From NCBI GenBank assembly GCA_037200445.1, contig JBBCGH010000001.1, positions 3,782,001 to 3,846,000 on the forward strand: DNA of 64,000 bases, read 5' to 3'. Origin of the DNA: Alphaproteobacteria bacterium (GTDB lineage Bacteria > Pseudomonadota > Alphaproteobacteria > Rhizobiales > Xanthobacteraceae). The notes below the pieces were generated by a model. The model was not told the DNA's origin, did not search any database, and worked only from the letters and a program-made list of their open reading frames with translations. Every line of letters begins with the position of its first letter. Position 1 is the stretch's first letter. Shown here in pieces: positions 8,799 through 17,253 of the stretch. A program made the translations under genes and the position numbers.

Positions 8799-10379
8799 TC
8801 ACTCGGCCGCGCGCCTTGCCTCGGGCAACCCCGGATAGGCCACATCGTCCGGGTTGAGCCACGTATCGCTCACCCAGCCCTTCTCGTCGTAGTCCGCCAT
8901 GCAGGCATCGGCGAGCGCGATCATGCGGTCGTAGGCGCCGCTGCCCCTGGAATTGAACAGCGCCTGGATGCGGATGTCCTCGTGATTGCCCGCGTAGTTG
9001 ATCTCGTAAAGCTCGTGCCGGCCGCCGAACTCGGTGCCGACCGCGTCCCACAACAGCTTCATGATCTTGATGCGCTCGCGGTAGCCGATGTTGTTCGAGC
9101 CGCGCACGTATTTCGCCAGATACTTGTCGATCGCCGGATTGTCGAAGTCCTTGGCCGACGACGGCAGGTAAATCAACGCCGAGGCGATGATCTTCTCCAC
9201 GATCTCCTTCACCCGCCCGTAGGCATCGCCCGCGAACACGCGATAGCTCGAGCCGGACTGCGCATTCGGCAGCACCGCGCCGCCGCTCCACGGCACCGGG
9301 TTCATCGCCATCGCGTCGGAGATCGCCCAGAACAGATTGCGCCATGCGATAATCTCGCCGAGCATCGCCTGATTGCCGCGGAATTCGTCCGCGCCGGTGA
9401 CGCGCAGCGCCTTCGCGACAAGCCCGACCATGAAATCGAGCTTCACGGCAAAGCGCGTGCAGCCCTGGAACTGGAAGCCGTTCACGAAGCCGGAGCGTGG
9501 ATAGAAGGTCTTCAGCTTCTCGACATCGCGATAGATCAGGATGTCTTCCCAGGGGATGAACACGTTGTCGAACACGAAGATCGCGTCGTTCTCGTCGAAA
9601 CGCGACGAGAGCGGATAATCAAACGGCGTGCCCATCACGCTCGCCATCATCTCGTACGAGGTGCGGCAGAACAGTTTTACGCCCGGCGCATTCATCGGGG
9701 CGATGAACATGATCGCGAGATCCGGATCGTTCACCGGCATCGCGGCGTTCTGGCCGAGGAAATTGTAGTGCGTGATCGCCGACGACGTCGCGACCACCTT
9801 CGCGCCCGAGACGTAGCATCCGGCGTCGGTCTCCTTCTGAATCGTGATGAACACGTCGCGCACCTGATCCGCCGCCTTGTTGCGGTCGACCGGCGGATTG
9901 ACGATGGCGTGGTTCATGAACAGGACGTTGTCCTGCGCGCGGCGGTACCAGCGCTTCGCATTCTCGGCGAATTTCTCATAGAAATCGTATTGCACGCCGA
10001 GCGTATTCATCAGCGACGCCTTGTAGTCGGGCGTGCGCCCCATCCATCCGTAGGACATGCGCGCCCACGCGGCGATCGCCTCACGCTGGCCGATCAGGTC
10101 CTCGCGCGACTGCGCAACGCGGAAGAATTTGTGCGTGAAGCCGCCATTGGTGCCGTCGGTCGGACAGGTCAGCACATCCTTGTGCTTTTCATCGTGCAGG
10201 GAATCGTAAAGCCGTGCGATCGAGCGCGCCGCATTGCGAAACGCCGGATGCGCCGTCACGTCGGCGACGCGCTCGCCATAGCAATAGATCTCGCGCCCGT
10301 CGCGCAAAGACTCGAGATACTCCGCGCCGGTGAACGGCCGCTTCTTCCCCGCGATGATGTCCTCGGGCTTCCCGCTCAT
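8799..10379 (-). CDS. hpaB: 4-hydroxyphenylacetate 3-monooxygenase oxygenase component family
   Basis: The protein has 526 residues. The HpaB N-terminus is clear (RPFTGAEYLESLRDGREIY), followed by the flavin and substrate domain with ALFNSRGSG near the end and FDNVFIPWEDILIYRD near residue 295. Family members use FADH2 from HpaC to ortho-hydroxylate phenols such as 4-hydroxyphenylacetate. I chose the ATG at 10379 because GGAGGA precedes it and the sequence upstream is not conserved. The gene is followed by hpaC. The exact phenolic substrate is inferred only at family level; no homoprotocatechuate ring-cleavage genes are in view. Confidence 0.9.
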   Translation of the reverse strand: MSGKPEDIIAGKKRPFTGAEYLESLRDGREIYCYGERVADVTAHPAFRNAARSIARLYDSLHDEKHKDVLTCPTDGTNGGFTHKFFRVAQSREDLIGQREAIAAWARMSYGWMGRTPDYKASLMNTLGVQYDFYEKFAENAKRWYRRAQDNVLFMNHAIVNPPVDRNKAADQVRDVFITIQKETDAGCYVSGAKVVATSSAITHYNFLGQNAAMPVNDPDLAIMFIAPMNAPGVKLFCRTSYEMMASVMGTPFDYPLSSRFDENDAIFVFDNVFIPWEDILIYRDVEKLKTFYPRSGFVNGFQFQGCTRFAVKLDFMVGLVAKALRVTGADEFRGNQAMLGEIIAWRNLFWAISDAMAMNPVPWSGGAVLPNAQSGSSYRVFAGDAYGRVKEIVEKIIASALIYLPSSAKDFDNPAIDKYLAKYVRGSNNIGYRERIKIMKLLWDAVGTEFGGRHELYEINYAGNHEDIRIQALFNSRGSGAYDRMIALADACMADYDEKGWVSDTWLNPDDVAYPGLPEARRAAE

Positions 10380-10475
10380 GCGGTTCCTCCGTTTTGGGCT
10401 GTGCTGCCCGTCGCCGCCGAACATGCCGCCGTCCGCCGCAAACGCCAAGGCATGATTTTGGGGTTCGCTGGGCGA

Positions 10476-11318
10476 TCAGCCGATCTTTTCGCCTTCGACG
10501 TGGCCGCCCGCCGCAGTTTCATTCGTGGCATCGCGGAACGGCTGCGTGAGCAGACGGTCGAGACGCAGCTCGTGAGGATCGCGGAAGACCGGCAGGCCGA
10601 TCGTCATCCGGTCGTGCCCGGCTTGCGGCGCAGCGCGATAGGTCCCGAACGCGCGATCCCACCACGGCAGGTTGAAGCCAAAATTGCTGTCGGTCTCGTG
10701 GCGGAGCACCGAATGATGCACGCGGTGCATATCGGGCGTCACGACGATGAGCCGCACGATACGATCGAGCCCCAGCGGCATCGCCGCATTGGAGTGATTG
10801 AACAGCGAGGTCGCGTTGAGCACCACCTCGAAGACCAGAACCGCGATCGCCGGCACGCCGATCAGGATCACGACACCCATCTTGATTACCATCGACAGGA
10901 CGATCTCGATCGGGTGGAACCGCCCGCCGGTCGATACGTCGATATCGAGATCGGCATGGTGCACGCGGTGGAGCCGCCACAGCGTCGGCACCTTGTGGAA
11001 TGCGACATGCTGCGCGTAGATCGCGAGATCGAGCGCCGCAAAGCCGACGATCGCCTCGAGCCAAGTGGGCCACGGCGTGATGTTGAGCAGCCCCCATCCG
11101 CGCTGGGCAGCGATCACCGCCATTCCGACGGCCGCCACAGGAATGAGCATATGCACGAGCACCGCGTCGAGCACCAGAATGCCCAGATTGCCCGGCCAGC
11201 GGCGCGCGCGGCCGACCGACAATGTGCGGCGGGGGGCCAGAATCTCCCACAGCGCCAGAGCGAGGAAGATCCCGAGAGCAGCCCCGCCGCGGATGAAAAG
11301 CTCACTGGTGGAATCCAT
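10476..11318 (-). CDS. Sterol desaturase/fatty acid hydroxylase family membrane protein
   Basis: This 280-residue integral membrane di-iron enzyme has the three conserved His clusters: QHVAFH (HxxxH) near residue 103, HRVHH near residue 117, and a later HRVHHS near residue 201. Hydrophobic segments flank them (GAALGIFLALALWE, VLVHMLIPVAAVGMAVIA, and others). Such enzymes hydroxylate or desaturate lipid carbons, for example in hopanoid, sterol or carotenoid pathways. The C-terminal tail (ATNETAAGGHVEGEKIG) is polar. It stands alone between hpaB and the divergent liv genes, so its lipid substrate is unknown. Confidence 0.85.
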   Translation of the reverse strand: MDSTSELFIRGGAALGIFLALALWEILAPRRTLSVGRARRWPGNLGILVLDAVLVHMLIPVAAVGMAVIAAQRGWGLLNITPWPTWLEAIVGFAALDLAIYAQHVAFHKVPTLWRLHRVHHADLDIDVSTGGRFHPIEIVLSMVIKMGVVILIGVPAIAVLVFEVVLNATSLFNHSNAAMPLGLDRIVRLIVVTPDMHRVHHSVLRHETDSNFGFNLPWWDRAFGTYRAAPQAGHDRMTIGLPVFRDPHELRLDRLLTQPFRDATNETAAGGHVEGEKIG

Positions 11319-11498
11319 TGCGGCAAGGATAGCAACGCCCGCCGTCTCAGACCAATCTCATGTGGCCGAACGTGATCGCGCCGTTGCTGGCGGGCGGAAT
11401 CCTGTTAAGAATCCGTCACGAGGCCGCCGCACGGTCAGCCGATGCGCGGCCCCGCGCCGGGACAACGAGGGGAGCCTCGCAAGAGGCTGAACGGGCGC

Positions 11499-12433
11499 AT
11501 GGAAGTTTTCGTCCAGCAGCTGATCAACGGGATCACCCTCGGTTCGATCTACGGGCTGATCGCCATCGGCTATACCATGGTGTTCGGCATTATCGGCATG
11601 GTGAACTTCGCCCACGGCGACGTGTTCATGGTGTCGAGCTTCATCGGCCTGATCATGCTGTTGATCCTGACCACCTGGCTCGGCATGGCATCGGTCGCGC
11701 TTGCGCTGTTCATCGTGCTGATCGTCGCGATGGTGTTCACCTCGCTGGTCAACTGGACCATCGAACGCGTCGCCTACCGGCCGCTGCGCGGCTCGTTCCG
11801 CCTCGCCCCGCTGATCTCGGCGATCGGCATGTCGATCTTCCTGTCGAACTTCGTGCAGGTGACGCAGGGTCCGCGCAACAAGGCTACTCCGCCTCTCTTG
11901 CGCGATGTCATCGTGCTGATGCAGGGCGACTATGAGGTCACCATCTCGTATCGGCAGATTATCATTTGGGCGATCACCGCCGTGCTGCTGGCCGGATTCT
12001 GGTATCTCGTGAGCAAGACCTCGCTCGGCCGCGCGCAACGCGCCTGCGAGCAGGACCAGAAGATGGCGGCGCTGGTCGGCGTCGACGTCGACCGCACGAT
12101 CTCCACGTCGACCGCACGATCTCCATCACGTTCATCATCGGTGCGGCGCTCGCCGCGGTCGCGGGCACCATGTACCTCATGTACTACGGGGTCGTGAATT
12201 TCTCCGACGGCTTCGTGCCCGGCATCAAGGCATTCACCGCTGCGGTGCTTGGCGGCATCGGCTCGCTGCCCGGCGCCGTGATCGGCGGCCTTCTTATTGG
12301 CCTGATCGAGACGCTGTGGTCGGCCTATTTCTCGATCGACTACAAGGACGTCGCGGCCTTCGCGGTCCTTGCCATTACGCTGATCTTCCTGCCGCAAGGG
12401 CTGCTCGGCCGGCCCGAAGTCGAGAAGGTGTGA
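11499..12433 (+). pseudogene. livH: Branched-chain amino acid ABC transporter permease, frameshifted by a 20-bp duplication
   Basis: The gene encodes a LivH-type inner-membrane permease. The N-terminal part (MEVFVQQLINGITLGSIYG, then GMVNFAHGDVFM near residue 45) is intact to about residue 200. A perfect 20-bp tandem duplication at 12086-12125 then shifts the frame, and translation ends at 12197. The C-terminal half continues in another frame (ISITFIIGAALAAVAGTMYL through FLPQGLLGRPEVEKV) to a TGA overlapping the livM ATG. Removing one copy restores a normal 304-residue permease. All other liv genes here are intact. The damage is therefore either very recent or an assembly or read error. As read, the permease would lack its last third. 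Confidence 0.85.
12086..12125. repeat. 20-bp perfect tandem duplication inside livH
   Basis: CGTCGACCGCACGATCTCCA occurs twice in immediate succession (12086-12105 and 12106-12125). The unit length is not a multiple of three, so the duplication frameshifts livH. The sequence around it (GTCGACGTCGACC) contains a short internal direct repeat that could promote slippage. Confidence 0.97.
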
Positions 12434-13827
12434 TGGCGGTCGCGGCGCCCGACACCGTCATGGGCCGCGACGCGGCGCGCCCGAATGTCGCGCGCGCCTT
12501 GAAGAATGGCGCGATCACGGCGGCAATTGCGTTCGCGCTGCTGCTGCCGCTGATCGGCTTCAAGACCGTCCAGAACATGCGCAATGAGCTCGAGCTCGAA
12601 ACGCGCTTCCCGCTGCTCCTGACGATCGTCGCGATCATCACGTCGGCGCGGCTGTTCGGCCTGCTGGTGATCGAACCCTGGCGCGAGCGCCGCGCCCTGA
12701 ACCCGCCCGCCCCGAACGCCGCGCTCACGGCGGTCAAATCCGCCTTCTCGAACTGGTTCACGTCCTTCGCGATGGGCTTCGTGGTGGTCTATCCGATCCT
12801 CGTCCTGCTGCTCGCGCCGCAGGCCGCGCTGAAATGGATCGACAATTTCGGCATCCAGATCCTGATCTATGTGATGCTTGGCTGGGGACTGAACATCGTC
12901 GTCGGCCTCGCCGGCCTGCTCGACCTCGGGTATGTCGCGTTCTACGCGGTCGGCGCCTACTCTTACGCGCTGCTGGCGAAGGAATTCGGCTTCTCGTTCT
13001 GGATACTCCTGCCGCTCGCCGGATGCCTGTCGGCGTTCTGGGGCATCCTGCTCGGCTTTCCGGTACTGCGCCTGCGCGGCGATTATCTCGCCATCGTCAC
13101 GCTCGCCTTCGGCGAGATCATCCGGCTGGTCCTGATCAACTGGGTCTCGTTCACGGGCGGCTATGCGGGCGTCAGCGGCATCCCGCGTCCGACTTTGCTT
13201 GGCATTCCGTTCAACGCGAGCGATGAGGGCTTTGCGGCGACGTTCGGGCTGGAATTCTCGCCCGTCCACCGCACGCTGTTTCTCTACTACGTCATTCTCG
13301 CGCTCGCGATGGTCACGGCTTACGTGACGATCCGCCTGCGCCAGCTTCCCGTCGGCCGCGCCTGGGAGGCCTTGCGCGAGGACGAGATCGCCTGCCGTTC
13401 GCTCGGCATCAACACCACCAACACCAAGCTCACCGCCTTCGCGATGGGCGCGATGTTCGCCGGCTTTGCCGGCTCGTTCTTCGCCGCGCGGCAGGGGTTC
13501 ATCTCGCCTGAATCCTTCACCTTCCTCGAATCCGCAACGATCCTCTCGATCGTCGTGCTCGGCGGCATGGGCAGCCAGATCGGCGTCGCGGTCGCGGCCG
13601 TGGCGATGATCGGCGGCACCGAGATCATGCGCGAGCTCGATTTCCTCAAATACGTCTTCGGCAACGATTTCGACCCGACGCAGTACCGCATGCTGATCTT
13701 CGGCTTCGCCATGGTGGCGATCATGATCTGGAAGCCGCGCGGCCTCGTCGGCACGCGCGAACCGTCGGCCTTCCTCAAGGAGAAGCGGACGATTCTTGGC
13801 TCGTTCGTGAAGGAAGGCCACGGATGA
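12433..13827 (+). CDS. livM: Branched-chain amino acid ABC transporter permease
   Basis: This 464-residue second permease has an extended N-terminal membrane region (ITAAIAFALLLPLIGF, then a LivM N-terminal domain). The conserved core follows: LNIVVGLAGLLDLGYVAFY near residue 155 and LRLRGDYLAIVTLAFGEIIR near residue 213. The ABC-ATPase coupling loop is GRAWEALREDEIACRSLGIN. The ATG overlaps the livH TGA, and the end overlaps the livG start by 4 bp, indicating translational coupling. LivH and LivM form the heterodimeric channel for branched-chain or related amino acids. Confidence 0.93.
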   Translation: MAVAAPDTVMGRDAARPNVARALKNGAITAAIAFALLLPLIGFKTVQNMRNELELETRFPLLLTIVAIITSARLFGLLVIEPWRERRALNPPAPNAALTAVKSAFSNWFTSFAMGFVVVYPILVLLLAPQAALKWIDNFGIQILIYVMLGWGLNIVVGLAGLLDLGYVAFYAVGAYSYALLAKEFGFSFWILLPLAGCLSAFWGILLGFPVLRLRGDYLAIVTLAFGEIIRLVLINWVSFTGGYAGVSGIPRPTLLGIPFNASDEGFAATFGLEFSPVHRTLFLYYVILALAMVTAYVTIRLRQLPVGRAWEALREDEIACRSLGINTTNTKLTAFAMGAMFAGFAGSFFAARQGFISPESFTFLESATILSIVVLGGMGSQIGVAVAAVAMIGGTEIMRELDFLKYVFGNDFDPTQYRMLIFGFAMVAIMIWKPRGLVGTREPSAFLKEKRTILGSFVKEGHG

Positions 13828-14732
13828 GCGCAGCCAAGTCACCCGTGCTGCGCGTCGAACACCTGACGATGCGCTTCGGCGGGCTGGTCGCGATCGACGA
13901 TCTCTCGTTCTCGGCGGCGCGCGGCGACATCACGGCGCTGATCGGCCCCAACGGCGCCGGCAAGACCACCGTGTTCAACTGCATCACCGGTTTTTACAAG
14001 CCGACCGAGGGGCGGATCGCGCTCGCCCACGGCGTTGGCCCGATCTGGGGCGAGGTCGAGACGCTGACCGACCGCGGCACGCGGAGCCTCGCGCGCGGCA
14101 GCGAGGCGCTGTTCCTGCTCGAGCGCATGCCCGACTATCTCGTTACCCAGCAGGCCCGCGTCGCGCGGACTTTCCAGAACATCCGCCTGTTCTCCGGCAT
14201 GACCGTGTTCGAGAACATGCTGGTCGCGCAGCACAATACGCTGATGGTGGCCTCCGGCTATACGTTCCTCGGTGTATTCGCGCCGCGCATCTACGGCCGG
14301 CATGAGAAGGCCGCGGTCGAAAAGGCCGAGCACTGGCTCGAGAAGACGCACCTGATCGACCGCGCCGACGATCCGGCAGGCGATCTTCCCTACGGGGCGC
14401 AGCGGAGGCTCGAGATCGCGCGCGCGATGTGCACCGATCCGGTGCTGCTTTGCCTTGATGAGCCGGCCGCAGGTCTCAATCCGCGCGAGAGCCACCAGCT
14501 CAACGAGCTGCTCTTGTCGATCCGGGACGAGCATTCGACTTCGATCCTGCTGATCGAGCACGACATGAGTGTGGTGATGCAGATTTCCAACCATGTCGTC
14601 GTGCTCGACTATGGCGTGAAGATCTCAGACGGCACGCCCGAAGCAGTACGCAACGACCAGAAGGTGATCGCCGCCTATCTCGGCGTCGAGGACGAAGAGG
14701 TCGCGAAGGTCGAGGCGGAGGTCGGGCTATGA
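13824..14732 (+). CDS. livG: Branched-chain amino acid ABC transporter ATP-binding protein
   Basis: The ATPase has 302 residues. Walker A is GPNGAGKTT near residue 40. A LivG-type insertion before ARVARTFQNIRLFSGMTVFENM makes it longer than the usual 255 residues. The signature region reads PYGAQRRLEIARAM rather than canonical LSGGQ, normal for this family. Walker B is LLCLDEPAAGLNP, and the switch His lies in LLIEHDMS. Start and stop both overlap the neighbouring genes by 4 bp (ATGA). It energises the LivHM channel on the cytoplasmic side together with LivF. Confidence 0.94.
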   Translation: MSAAKSPVLRVEHLTMRFGGLVAIDDLSFSAARGDITALIGPNGAGKTTVFNCITGFYKPTEGRIALAHGVGPIWGEVETLTDRGTRSLARGSEALFLLERMPDYLVTQQARVARTFQNIRLFSGMTVFENMLVAQHNTLMVASGYTFLGVFAPRIYGRHEKAAVEKAEHWLEKTHLIDRADDPAGDLPYGAQRRLEIARAMCTDPVLLCLDEPAAGLNPRESHQLNELLLSIRDEHSTSILLIEHDMSVVMQISNHVVVLDYGVKISDGTPEAVRNDQKVIAAYLGVEDEEVAKVEAEVGL

Positions 14733-15469
14733 ATCCCCTCCTCTCCGTGCGCGGCGTCTCCACCTTTTACGGGAAGATTCAGGCGCTGCGGAATGTCGAC
14801 CTCGATGTCGCCGAGGGCGAGATCGTCACGCTGATCGGTGCGAACGGCGCCGGCAAGTCCACCCTGATGATGACGATCTTCGGCAATCCGCGCGCGCGGG
14901 AGGGCTCGATTACGTTCGACGGGCGCGACATCACGCGCCTGCCGACGCATGAGATCGCCCATTTGCGCATCGCGCAAGCGCCGGAAGGGCGCCGCATCTT
15001 CTCCCGCATGACGGTGCTGGAAAACCTGCAGATGGGCGCGGTGGTCGCGTCCGACTCGGATTTCGCGCAGGACTGCCAGAAGGTCTTCAAGCTTTTCCCC
15101 CGCATCCAGCAGCGGTTGCATCAGCGCGGCGGCACGCTGTCGGGCGGCGAGCAGCAGATGCTCGCGATCGCCCGCGCGTTGATGGCGCGCCCGCGCCTCC
15201 TGCTGCTGGACGAGCCTTCGCTCGGCCTCGCGCCGATGATCGTGCGGCAGATTTTCGACGCGATCCGCGAGCTCAACCGGACCGAAAAGCTCACCGTGTT
15301 CCTGGTCGAGCAGAACGCTTTCCATGCGCTCAAGCTTGCGCACCGCGGCTATGTGATGGTCAACGGCGTGATCACGCTGTCGGGGACCGGCAAGGAGTTG
15401 CTGGAACGGCCGGAAGTGAAGTCGGCGTATCTTGAAGGTGGCCGCCAGGAGGTGGAGGCCGGCGCATGA
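14729..15469 (+). CDS. livF: Branched-chain amino acid ABC transporter ATP-binding protein
   Basis: The ATPase has 246 residues. Walker A is GANGAGKST near residue 38. The family-specific GRRIFSRMTVLENLQMGA and the signature TLSGGEQQMLAIARALM are clear. Walker B reads LLLLDEPSLGLAP, followed by VFLVEQNA. It overlaps livG by 4 bp. A dispersed hairpin repeat begins 13 bp after the stop, and then the DUF6867 gene follows, so transcription may continue into the latter. Confidence 0.95.
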   Translation: MNPLLSVRGVSTFYGKIQALRNVDLDVAEGEIVTLIGANGAGKSTLMMTIFGNPRAREGSITFDGRDITRLPTHEIAHLRIAQAPEGRRIFSRMTVLENLQMGAVVASDSDFAQDCQKVFKLFPRIQQRLHQRGGTLSGGEQQMLAIARALMARPRLLLLDEPSLGLAPMIVRQIFDAIRELNRTEKLTVFLVEQNAFHALKLAHRGYVMVNGVITLSGTGKELLERPEVKSAYLEGGRQEVEAGA

Positions 15470-15481
15470 CGAAGCGTCAGC

Positions 15482-15532
15482 GGCGCATGATCCCGAAAAG
15501 TGGGTACCGGTTTTCGGACAAGATCCTGCGCC
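15482..15532. repeat. Dispersed alphaproteobacterial palindromic repeat (ATGATCCCGAAAAG family)
   Basis: GGCGCATGATCCCGAAAA is followed by an imperfect complement (TTTTCGGACAAGATC then CTGCGCC), so the element can fold into a long hairpin around GTGGGTACCGG. I recognise this as a repeat scattered through Bradyrhizobium-like genomes. A second, diverged copy lies at 18642-18713. Its position between livF and the next gene suggests a transcript-stability element, though that role is not shown. Confidence 0.75.
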
Positions 15533-15545
15533 AAGGAAAAAACCG

Positions 15546-15926
15546 ATGAACGGCATCCTCTACGAGGAAGACTATGTCGGGCTGTTCCTGCTCGTGACCG
15601 TCGTCATGGGCGGCGGAGCCGCCTGGCTCGCGGGCCGTGCCATCGCGGCGACCTGGCGGCCCTGGTGGCACGTGGCGTTCTACATGCTGATTCTGGGGCT
15701 CGCCGTCCGATTCATCCACTTTGCGCTGTTCGAGGGGACCCTGCTCTCGCCCCAGTTCTACGCAGTCGATTCCGCCGTCTGCCTTATTTTCGGCTTCCTT
15801 GGCTACCGCGCGACCCGCGTGGCGCAAATGACCACGCAATACAGCTGGATCAACGTCCGAGCTGGATTCATGCGCTGGGCGAGGCGTACAGAGACTGCAG
15901 CGGAAAAACCCCTGCACCCCGCGTGA
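15546..15926 (+). CDS. DUF6867-like small membrane protein
   Basis: This 126-residue protein starts MNGILYEEDYVGLFLLVTVV. It has three hydrophobic segments (about residues 10-32, 41-60 and 72-92), including WHVAFYMLILGLAVRFIHFALFEG, read in two parts. A Tyr/Arg-rich amphipathic tail ends with MRWARRTETAAEKP. From memory this resembles DUF6867, a family found beside liv transporter genes in rhizobia; I am fairly but not fully sure of the name. Its place between livF and the binding-protein gene on the same strand suggests it is an accessory of this transporter. Confidence 0.75.
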   Translation: MNGILYEEDYVGLFLLVTVVMGGGAAWLAGRAIAATWRPWWHVAFYMLILGLAVRFIHFALFEGTLLSPQFYAVDSAVCLIFGFLGYRATRVAQMTTQYSWINVRAGFMRWARRTETAAEKPLHPA

Positions 15927-16021
15927 CTTTTCCGCTATTTAAGGCTTCAATCGGCTCAAGAGGCCGTCGCGTCGGCTGAATGTGGCCGGACGCCTCCGAC
16001 AAATCATAAGGGGAGAAGTGC

Positions 16022-17152
16022 ATGAAGAAACTCACGACTCTTGGTCTGGCTCTCGGCACGGCGATTGCCTTCGCCGGCGCGGCCCAGGCCCAGATCAAGA
16101 TGGGCGTCGCCGGCCCGCTCACCGGTCCGAACGCCGCCTTCGGCGCGCAGCTGAAGAACGGCACCGACCAGGCTGTCGCCGACATCAACGCCGCCGGCGG
16201 TATCATGGGCCAGAAGATCGCGGTGAGCTATGGCGACGACGTCTCCGACCCGAAGCAGGGCGTATCGGTCGCGAACAAGTTCGCCGGCGACGGCGTCAAG
16301 TTCGTGGTCGGCCACTTCAACTCCGGCGTCACGATGCCGGCGTCCGAGGCCTATCAGGAGAGCGGCATCCTCGAGATCACGCCGTCCGCCACCAACCCGA
16401 AGATCACCGAGCGCGGCCTGTGGAACATCTTCCGCACCTGCGGCCGTGACGATCAGCAGGGCTCGCTCGCCGGCGCCTACATCGTCAAGAACATGAAGGG
16501 CAAGAAGATCGCCATCGTCCACGACAAGACGACCTACGGACAGGGTCTTGCCGACGAAGCCAAGAAGGCGATGAACAAGGGCGGCGTGAAGGAAGTTCTC
16601 TACGAGGGCATCAACCTCGGCGAAAAGGACTTCTCGGCGCTCGTGTCGAAGATCAAGGCGGCCGGCGCCGACCTCGTCTACTGGGGCGGCCTGCACACCG
16701 AGGGTGGCCTGATCGTGCGGCAGATGCGCGACCAGGGCGTCAAGGCCGTGCTGATGGGCGGCGACGGCATCACCACCGACGAGTTCGCGACCGTCGGCGG
16801 CCCCGGCGTTGAAGGCACGCTGATGACCTTCCCGCCGGACCCGCGCAAGCGCGCCGAGGCGAAGGCGATCGTGGACAAATTCCGCGCCAACAAGTTCGAG
16901 CCGGAAGCCTACACGCTCTACAGCTATGCCGCCGTCGAGATCATCAAGCAGGCCGCCGAACAGGCCAAATCGCTTGACCCGAAGAAGATTGCCGAGGTGA
17001 TGCACTCCGGCAAGAAGTTCAAGACCGTGATCGGCGAAATCGCCTACGACAAGAAGGGCGACATCACCCGTCCGGACTACACCATGTACGTCTGGAAGAA
17101 GCAGCCGGACGGCAAGATCACGTACCAGGAAATCGACAACAAGGGCTCGTAA
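16022..17152 (+). CDS. Branched-chain amino acid ABC transporter substrate-binding protein
   Basis: This 376-residue periplasmic binding protein (LivJ/LivK class) has a Sec signal MKKLTTLGLALGTAIAFAGA, cleaved after AQA. The type I fold is clear: IKMGVAGPLTGPNAAFG, then FVVGHFNSGVTMPASE near residue 100, IAIVHDKTTYGQGLADE near residue 165, and VYWGGLHTEGGL near residue 220. AAGGIMGQKI marks the amino-acid-binding subfamily. GGGGAGAAGTGC precedes the ATG. It delivers ligand to LivHMGF encoded just upstream. A strong terminator follows, so it ends the transporter locus. Confidence 0.94.
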   Translation: MKKLTTLGLALGTAIAFAGAAQAQIKMGVAGPLTGPNAAFGAQLKNGTDQAVADINAAGGIMGQKIAVSYGDDVSDPKQGVSVANKFAGDGVKFVVGHFNSGVTMPASEAYQESGILEITPSATNPKITERGLWNIFRTCGRDDQQGSLAGAYIVKNMKGKKIAIVHDKTTYGQGLADEAKKAMNKGGVKEVLYEGINLGEKDFSALVSKIKAAGADLVYWGGLHTEGGLIVRQMRDQGVKAVLMGGDGITTDEFATVGGPGVEGTLMTFPPDPRKRAEAKAIVDKFRANKFEPEAYTLYSYAAVEIIKQAAEQAKSLDPKKIAEVMHSGKKFKTVIGEIAYDKKGDITRPDYTMYVWKKQPDGKITYQEIDNKGS

Positions 17153-17176
17153 GCCCCCTCCTCCTGACGGAATGTG

Positions 17177-17204
17177 AAACGCCCGCCGATCCGGCGGGCG
17201 TTTT
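17177..17204 (+). terminator. Rho-independent terminator after the liv locus
   Basis: CGCCCGCCG and CGGCGGGCG form a 9-bp stem with a 3-nt loop, flanked by AAA on the left and TTTT on the right. It lies 24 bp after the binding-protein stop. Confidence 0.85.
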
Positions 17205-17253
17205 GCTTTCTGCGCCGTCGCACATGCTACCATGCGGTCAACCGGGGTAACCT

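Noticed and set aside
7896-11375. 1159-codon plus-strand frame
   Set aside because: It lies antisense to hpaC, hpaB and the sterol desaturase-like gene; composition (RHR, ARR runs) is typical of shadow frames.
12086-12125. CRISPR-like or VNTR array
   Set aside because: Only two adjacent copies without spacers, inside a coding gene. No CRISPR array or cas gene is seen in the window.
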